Below, one piece after another: positions 59,643-64,000 of a stretch of DNA of 64,000 nucleotides. The stretch covers positions 806,001 through 870,000 of the forward strand of contig NZ_QRBB01000001.1 in NCBI RefSeq assembly GCF_003363135.1, written 5' to 3'. Every line of letters begins with the position of its first letter. The stretch's first letter is position 1. Origin of the DNA: Alteriqipengyuania lutimaris (lineage in GTDB: Bacteria > Pseudomonadota > Alphaproteobacteria > Sphingomonadales > Sphingomonadaceae). A program made the translations under genes and the position numbers. The notes below the pieces were generated by a model, which was not told the origin of the DNA, ran no database searches, and saw only the letters and a list, made by a program, of their open reading frames with translations.

Positions 59643-61493
59643 ATGGATCGCGAACATCAGACATCCGCACGGCGCAGGCGCAAAGCCTTGTCGAAGGGCG
59701 CCGCAAAGGACGCCGCCGAAGCCGACAACGCGCGTTCGCTCGCGCCGCTGCGGCTGATCTTTCGCGAGGCCTTCAGCTATCCGGACAAGGTCGCCTATGC
59801 GCTGCTGGCGCTGGTGATCACCGCTGCCGCGACCCTGGCGATTCCCGCCGCGCTACAACTGGTGATCGACCGCGGCTTCGCCGATGGAGGCGATCCGGGC
59901 TCGATCGCGCGCTGGTTCCGCTACCTCTTCCTGATCGTGTGCGTGCTGGCACTGGGCACCGCGCTGCGATTCTATTTCGTCAGCTGGCTGGGGGAGCGGG
60001 TGGTCGCGAACCTGCGGCTGAAGGTGCAGCGCAACCTGCTGCGCCAGGAGCCCGGCTTCTACGAGGCGAACAGCCCCAAGGAGATTTCGAGCCGACTGAC
60101 GAGCGACACCGCGATCATCGAACAGGTGGTCGGCACCACGCTGTCGGTCGCGCTGCGCAACGTGCTGATCGCGGGCGGCGGGACGATCTACCTGTTCGTG
60201 CTCGCGCCCCGGCTCACGATCATGCTCGCCATCGCGATCCCCGCGATCATCGTGCCGGTCACCCTGTTCGCCCGCCGCCTGCGTTCGGTCAGCCGCGCGA
60301 GCCAGGACCGGGTGGCGGACGTGGGCTCGCTTATCACCGAGACGCTCTCGGCCATGGAGATCGTCCAGGCCTTTACCCAGGAACGGCGCGAGCACGAGCG
60401 GTTCGCGGGCGCGGTGGAGCGGATTTTCGATACCGCGCGCCGCCGTATCCTGATCCGCTCGATGATGACCGGGGTGGTCATCACATTGGGCTTCGGCGCC
60501 CTCGTGCTGCTGATGTGGCGCGGAGCGGTGGGCGTGGCCGAAGGGACGATCACCGGCGGAACGATCGGCTCCTTCGTGCTGACCGGCGTGTTCGTTGCGG
60601 GCGCTTTCGGCGCGCTGACCGAGGTCTATGGCGATCTTCTGCGCGGCGCGGGCGCGGCGGACCGGCTGGCCGAGCTGCTCCGTGCAGAGCCGCAGATCGC
60701 GCCCCCGGCCAAGCCGCAGCCGCTGCCCGTGCCCGCCCGAGGCAGCCTCTCCTTCCGCAATGTCGGTTTCGCCTACCCGACGCGGCCCGGCGAGCGCGTG
60801 CTCGAAGACCTCACGCTCGAGGTGCAGCCGGGCGAAACGGTCGCGCTGGTCGGGCCCTCGGGCGCGGGCAAGTCGACGCTCTTCCTCCTCGCCCAGCGCT
60901 TCTACGACCCGCTCGAAGGCACGATCCGGATCGACGGCATCGCCTTGCCCAGCGCCGATCCGGCGGACATCCGCGAGCGGATCGCCTATGTGCCGCAGGC
61001 GGGGACGCTGTTCTCCGCCAATGCGCGCGACAATCTGCGCTACGGCCGCTGGGACGCGAGCGACGAGGAGATCTGGGAGGCCGCGAAGCTCGCCAATGCC
61101 GGCGAGTTCATCGAGAACCTGCCCCACGGCCTCGACACCGACCTCGGCGAGGACGGCACCCGCCTCTCGGGCGGGCAGCAGCAGCGCATGGCGATCGCGC
61201 GGGCCATCCTGCGCGACGCGCCTATCCTGCTGCTCGACGAGGCGACCAGCGCGCTCGACGCGCAGAGCGAGCGGCTGGTACAGGATGCGCTGGCCCGGGT
61301 GATGCGCGGGCGCACCACGCTCGTCATCGCGCACCGGCTGGCGACCGTGCGCGAGGCGGACCGGATCGTGGTGATGGATGGCGGGCGGATCGTGCAGCAG
61401 GGCACGCATGACGAATTGCTGGCACGCGGTGGCCTCTATGCGCGGCTCGCGAAGCTCCAGTTCGCCGAGGCGCCCGAAAACGGTGCCGCCTGA
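59643..61493 (+). CDS. MsbA-like ABC exporter (fused permease and ATPase)
   Basis: This 616-residue half-transporter has an N-terminal six-helix membrane domain (about 40-340) and a C-terminal ATPase. Walker A is G404-P-S-G-A-G-K-S-T412, the signature L508-S-G-G-Q-Q-Q-R515, Walker B I-L-L-L-D-E-A-T near 530, and the D-loop S-A-L-D. The wording resembles the MsbA-related family that exports lipids or lipid-linked molecules. The first 35 residues are basic and soluble. It diverges from phaZ. A drug or lipid substrate is not identifiable from the sequence. Confidence 0.93.
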   Translation: MDREHQTSARRRRKALSKGAAKDAAEADNARSLAPLRLIFREAFSYPDKVAYALLALVITAAATLAIPAALQLVIDRGFADGGDPGSIARWFRYLFLIVCVLALGTALRFYFVSWLGERVVANLRLKVQRNLLRQEPGFYEANSPKEISSRLTSDTAIIEQVVGTTLSVALRNVLIAGGGTIYLFVLAPRLTIMLAIAIPAIIVPVTLFARRLRSVSRASQDRVADVGSLITETLSAMEIVQAFTQERREHERFAGAVERIFDTARRRILIRSMMTGVVITLGFGALVLLMWRGAVGVAEGTITGGTIGSFVLTGVFVAGAFGALTEVYGDLLRGAGAADRLAELLRAEPQIAPPAKPQPLPVPARGSLSFRNVGFAYPTRPGERVLEDLTLEVQPGETVALVGPSGAGKSTLFLLAQRFYDPLEGTIRIDGIALPSADPADIRERIAYVPQAGTLFSANARDNLRYGRWDASDEEIWEAAKLANAGEFIENLPHGLDTDLGEDGTRLSGGQQQRMAIARAILRDAPILLLDEATSALDAQSERLVQDALARVMRGRTTLVIAHRLATVREADRIVVMDGGRIVQQGTHDELLARGGLYARLAKLQFAEAPENGAA

Positions 61494-61565
61494 ACGCGAT
61501 TCTGATCGACGAGCGACATAGCCGGCCCGACGGGCGTCGATGCTTTGGCGGTCTGAAAGTCTATG

Positions 61566-61611
61566 GCAATATCGCGCGTAATCGGCCGTTCATCGTGGGC
61601 GGCGATATTGC
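61566..61611. repeat. Inverted repeat GCAATATCGC / GCGATATTGC upstream of the M13 gene
   Basis: Perfect 10-bp arms at 61566-61575 and 61602-61611 enclose 26 bp, ending 25 bp before the peptidase ATG. It could be an operator or a leader hairpin; no T tract follows. Confidence 0.45.
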
Positions 61612-61636
61612 AAATGTTTGAACACAGGGGACAATC

Positions 61637-63808
61637 ATGATCCGCACCATCCTTGCCACCACCGCCAGCGCCGTCGCGCTGTCTCTCGCCGCACCCGCTC
61701 TCGCGCACGATCACGCGGCGGGCGAAACCGAATTCCTGCTCCAGGACGGCGCCGCAGACGAGGGCGCGGCCCAGACCCCCACGATGAGCTTCGGCGAATG
61801 GGGCGTCGATACCGCGTTGCTGTCCGACAGCATCGATCCGGGCGACGACTTCTTCGCCTACGTCAACCAGGAGTGGCTCGACGCGAACCCGCTGCCGCCC
61901 GAATACAGCCGCTTCGGCGCGTTCAACCTGCTGCGCGAGAAATCGACGAGCGATGTGAAGACGCTGGTCGATAGCCTGCTGGCGAAGCCCGCATCGCAGC
62001 TGACCGGGGACGAGAAGCGGATCGTCGATGCCTATAATTCCTACTACGACACCGACGCTATCGACGCCGCCGGCCTCGCGCAGGCGCAGCCTTATCTCGA
62101 CAAGATCCGCGACGCCGGCACGCTTGCCGAACTCGCCACGCTGTGGGGCACGCCGGGCTATTCCTCGCCGCTGGGCGGGGGCGTGAACGTCGATTCCAAG
62201 GAACCGACGCGCTATTCGGTCTATATTGGTTCGGGTGGCCTCGGCCTGCCCGATCGCGACTACTATCTCGACGAGAGCGAGAAGGGCCGCGAGATCCAGG
62301 CGAAGTATCGCGAATACCTCACCTTCCTGATGACCGAGGCCGGGTACGACGATCCCGCCGCGATGGCGCAGTCGGTCTATGATTTCGAAGACCAGATCGC
62401 GCGGACCGTCTCGTGGGATCGCGCGACCCGTCGCAACCGCGACCTGACCTACAACGCGCTGACCCCGGTCGAGCTGGGCGAATTGTCGGGCGCCTTTCCG
62501 CTCACCGCGCTCCTGACCGCGAGCGGCTTTGCCGAGACCGACCGTTTCATCGTCGGCGATCTCCCGCCGAGCCTCGAAGAGGTCGAGGAGCTTGGCCTGA
62601 CGCAGGAAACGCTCGACAAGATCGGCGGCGGCACCCCTGCGATGATGGCGCTGATCGCCGATACTCCGGTGGAAATGCTGCAGGCCTGGACGATCAAGGA
62701 ATTCCTCGAGAACAACGCCTCGGTCCTGCCTTCGCGCTTCGACGAAGCGGACTTCGAATTCTACGGCAAGACGCTGCAGGGCACGCCCGAACAGCGCCCG
62801 CGCTGGAAGCGCGCGATCGGTGAATCCGAAGGCCTGCTCGGCGAACTGCTCGGCAAGTCCTACGCCGCCGAGTATTTCCCGGCCGAGAACAAGGCCGCGA
62901 TGGAAGAACTGGTCGCGAACCTGCGGGTCGCGCTGCGCGAATCGATCGGCGACATCGACTGGATGGGTGAAGAGACCAAGGAAGAGGCGCTGGCCAAGCT
63001 CGACGCCTTCGATCCGAAGATCGGCTATCGCGACAATCTGGAAACCTACGAAGGGCTGGAGATCACCCCTGGCGATCCGATCGCGAACCGGATGGCCGCG
63101 GCGCGCTGGCAGTGGCAGGACAGCCTTTCCAAGCTCGGCGGCCCGATCGATCGGACCGAGTGGTTCATGCTGCCCCAGACGGTCAACGCCTATTACAACC
63201 CGACCAAGAACGAGATCGTCTTCCCGGCGGCGATCCTGCAGCAGCCGTTCTTCGCACTGACCAACGATCCGGCGGTCAACTACGGCGGGATCGGCGGCGT
63301 GATCGGACACGAAATGGGCCACGGCTTCGACGACCAGGGCTCCAAGTCCGATGGCACCGGCATGCTGCGCAACTGGTGGACCGACGCCGACCGCGCGGCC
63401 TTCGACGAACGCGGCAATGCGCTGGTGGAGCAGTACAACGGCTTCTGCCCGCTCGGCGATGGCGAGACCTGCGTCAACGGCCGCCTCACGCTGGGCGAGA
63501 ATATCGGCGACCTTGGCGGCCTGAGCCTCGCCTACCGCGCCTACAAGCTCAGCCTCAATGGCAAGGAAGACAAGGTGATCGACGGCCTCACCGGCGACCA
63601 GCGCTTCTTCCTCGCGTGGGCGCAGGTGTGGCGCAGCCAGCAGCGCGAAGAGGCCGCGCGCCAGCGTCTGCTGACCGACCCGCACAGCCCGGAGGAGTTC
63701 CGGGTCAACGGCGTCGTGCGCAACATGGACGCCTGGTACGAGGCGTTCAACGTGACCCCGCAGGACGATCTCTATCTGCCGCCGGAAGAGCGCATCAGCA
63801 TCTGGTAA
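61637..63808 (+). CDS. M13-family (neprilysin-like) metallopeptidase, secreted
   Basis: This 723-residue zinc endopeptidase cuts small peptides outside the inner membrane. A signal peptide ends near A-L-A-H-D. The M13 N-terminal domain follows, with D-D-F-F-A-Y-V-N-Q-E-W near residue 75. The catalytic motif H558-E559-M-G-H562 and the third zinc ligand E621 in G-E-N-I-G-D-L-G-G are intact, and the C-terminus ends in R-I-S-I-W like other M13 enzymes. No membrane anchor is seen, so it should be periplasmic or secreted. It ends before uppP with a hairpin between. Confidence 0.95.
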   Translation: MIRTILATTASAVALSLAAPALAHDHAAGETEFLLQDGAADEGAAQTPTMSFGEWGVDTALLSDSIDPGDDFFAYVNQEWLDANPLPPEYSRFGAFNLLREKSTSDVKTLVDSLLAKPASQLTGDEKRIVDAYNSYYDTDAIDAAGLAQAQPYLDKIRDAGTLAELATLWGTPGYSSPLGGGVNVDSKEPTRYSVYIGSGGLGLPDRDYYLDESEKGREIQAKYREYLTFLMTEAGYDDPAAMAQSVYDFEDQIARTVSWDRATRRNRDLTYNALTPVELGELSGAFPLTALLTASGFAETDRFIVGDLPPSLEEVEELGLTQETLDKIGGGTPAMMALIADTPVEMLQAWTIKEFLENNASVLPSRFDEADFEFYGKTLQGTPEQRPRWKRAIGESEGLLGELLGKSYAAEYFPAENKAAMEELVANLRVALRESIGDIDWMGEETKEEALAKLDAFDPKIGYRDNLETYEGLEITPGDPIANRMAAARWQWQDSLSKLGGPIDRTEWFMLPQTVNAYYNPTKNEIVFPAAILQQPFFALTNDPAVNYGGIGGVIGHEMGHGFDDQGSKSDGTGMLRNWWTDADRAAFDERGNALVEQYNGFCPLGDGETCVNGRLTLGENIGDLGGLSLAYRAYKLSLNGKEDKVIDGLTGDQRFFLAWAQVWRSQQREEAARQRLLTDPHSPEEFRVNGVVRNMDAWYEAFNVTPQDDLYLPPEERISIW

Positions 63809-63838
63809 GGCCGTAAAAGCCTGCCGGAATGGCATTCG

Positions 63839-63870
63839 GGGGCCGTGCAAGGTTGACTTGCGCGGCCCCT
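63839..63870 (+). terminator. Hairpin after the M13 peptidase gene
   Basis: GGGGCCG with an inner GCAAG pairs with CTTGC and CGGCCCC around a GTTGA loop. The T tract that follows is weak, so it may be a partial terminator ahead of uppP. Confidence 0.55.
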
Positions 63871-63888
63871 TCGCTTTGAGCGCTGGCC

Positions 63889-64000
63889 ATGGACACCATC
63901 GTCACCGCAATCCTGCTCGGCATCCTCGAAGGGCTGACCGAATTCCTCCCCGTTTCATCGACCGGGCACCTGATCCTCGCCCAGGCGTGGTTCGGCTACG
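63889..64000 (+). CDS. uppP: Undecaprenyl-diphosphatase, N-terminal part (cut by window edge)
   Basis: Only the first 37 residues are in the window. They include the diagnostic E14-G-L-T-E18-F-L-P-V-S-S-T-G-H27 motif of UppP/BacA, which recycles undecaprenyl diphosphate for peptidoglycan and glycan synthesis. The ATG at 63889 is followed by [10 protein letters not shown], the start of the first helix. It complements murA and the lipid-linked glycan genes elsewhere in the window. Confidence 0.93.
   Translation, partial: MDTIVTAILLGILEGLTEFLPVSSTGHLILAQAWFGY

Overview
The window is about 64 kb of GC-rich, gene-dense chromosome from an alphaproteobacterium. It most likely belongs to Sphingomonadales, probably an Erythrobacteraceae-type organism. 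That placement is inference from gene content: a CYP153-like P450, a POT peptide transporter beside a lipoprotein amidohydrolase, the leuS-lptE-holA and rnd-lptC-lptA strings, an exosortase-A-associated glycosyltransferase and O-glycosylation ligase, PHA metabolism genes, and a 180-kDa-class NAD-glutamate dehydrogenase. I see no prophage, insertion sequence, integrase, CRISPR array or rRNA operon. The one RNA gene I can support is a tRNA-Leu(UAA) at 4011-4095.

Layout, 1-24 kb: a lipoprotein amidohydrolase (cut by the window edge) and POT transporter; a small GntR regulator; ihfB and tRNA-Leu; a three-gene surface-glycan-like cluster (UGM-like flavoprotein, GtrA, STT3-like GT-C protein); a Tat-lipoprotein MsrB; a CYP153-like P450; an ABC-2 exporter; queG; a lower-GC secreted orphan; a ferredoxin-reductase-type flavoprotein; the large NAD-GDH; an alpha/beta hydrolase; a Tat-exported PhoD-type phosphatase; and a compact XRE/small-membrane-protein operon with a candidate operator.

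Layout, 24-43 kb: a DEDDh exonuclease, thrS, a TauE/SafE permease, agmatine deiminase, an M28 lipoprotein peptidase, the tightly coupled glnE-bcp-ferritin-like set followed by an M23 peptidase, an acyl-CoA synthetase, galU, murA, small proteins, a membrane-anchored HTH-DUF4019 regulator, and acetoacetyl-CoA reductase (phbB).

Layout, 43-64 kb: the DUF3576-leuS-lptE-holA operon converges on the rnd-lptC-lptA operon across a perfect 26-bp-arm inverted repeat. Next come ung, an acidic membrane protein, the exosortase-A-associated glycosyltransferase and O-glycosylation ligase (with a 51-codon coupled ORF), MaoC and thiolase, DUF4126, PHA depolymerase (phaZ), an MsbA-like ABC exporter, an M13 peptidase, and the start of uppP.

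Functional themes: envelope biogenesis (murA, galU, lptA/C/E, uppP, M23, glycan enzymes), fatty-acid/alkane/PHA metabolism (CYP153, acyl-CoA ligase, MaoC, thiolase, phbB, phaZ), nitrogen control (glnE, NAD-GDH, agmatine deiminase), peptide scavenging (POT, M28, M13) and translation (thrS, leuS, tRNA-Leu, queG). Several intergenic regions hold strong inverted repeats, the most unusual non-coding signal here. No wholly new defence or mobile system is evident. The best candidates for follow-up are the XRE operon, the glycan cluster, the repeat elements and the small coupled ORFs. All coordinates and start choices were made by eye from the sequence.
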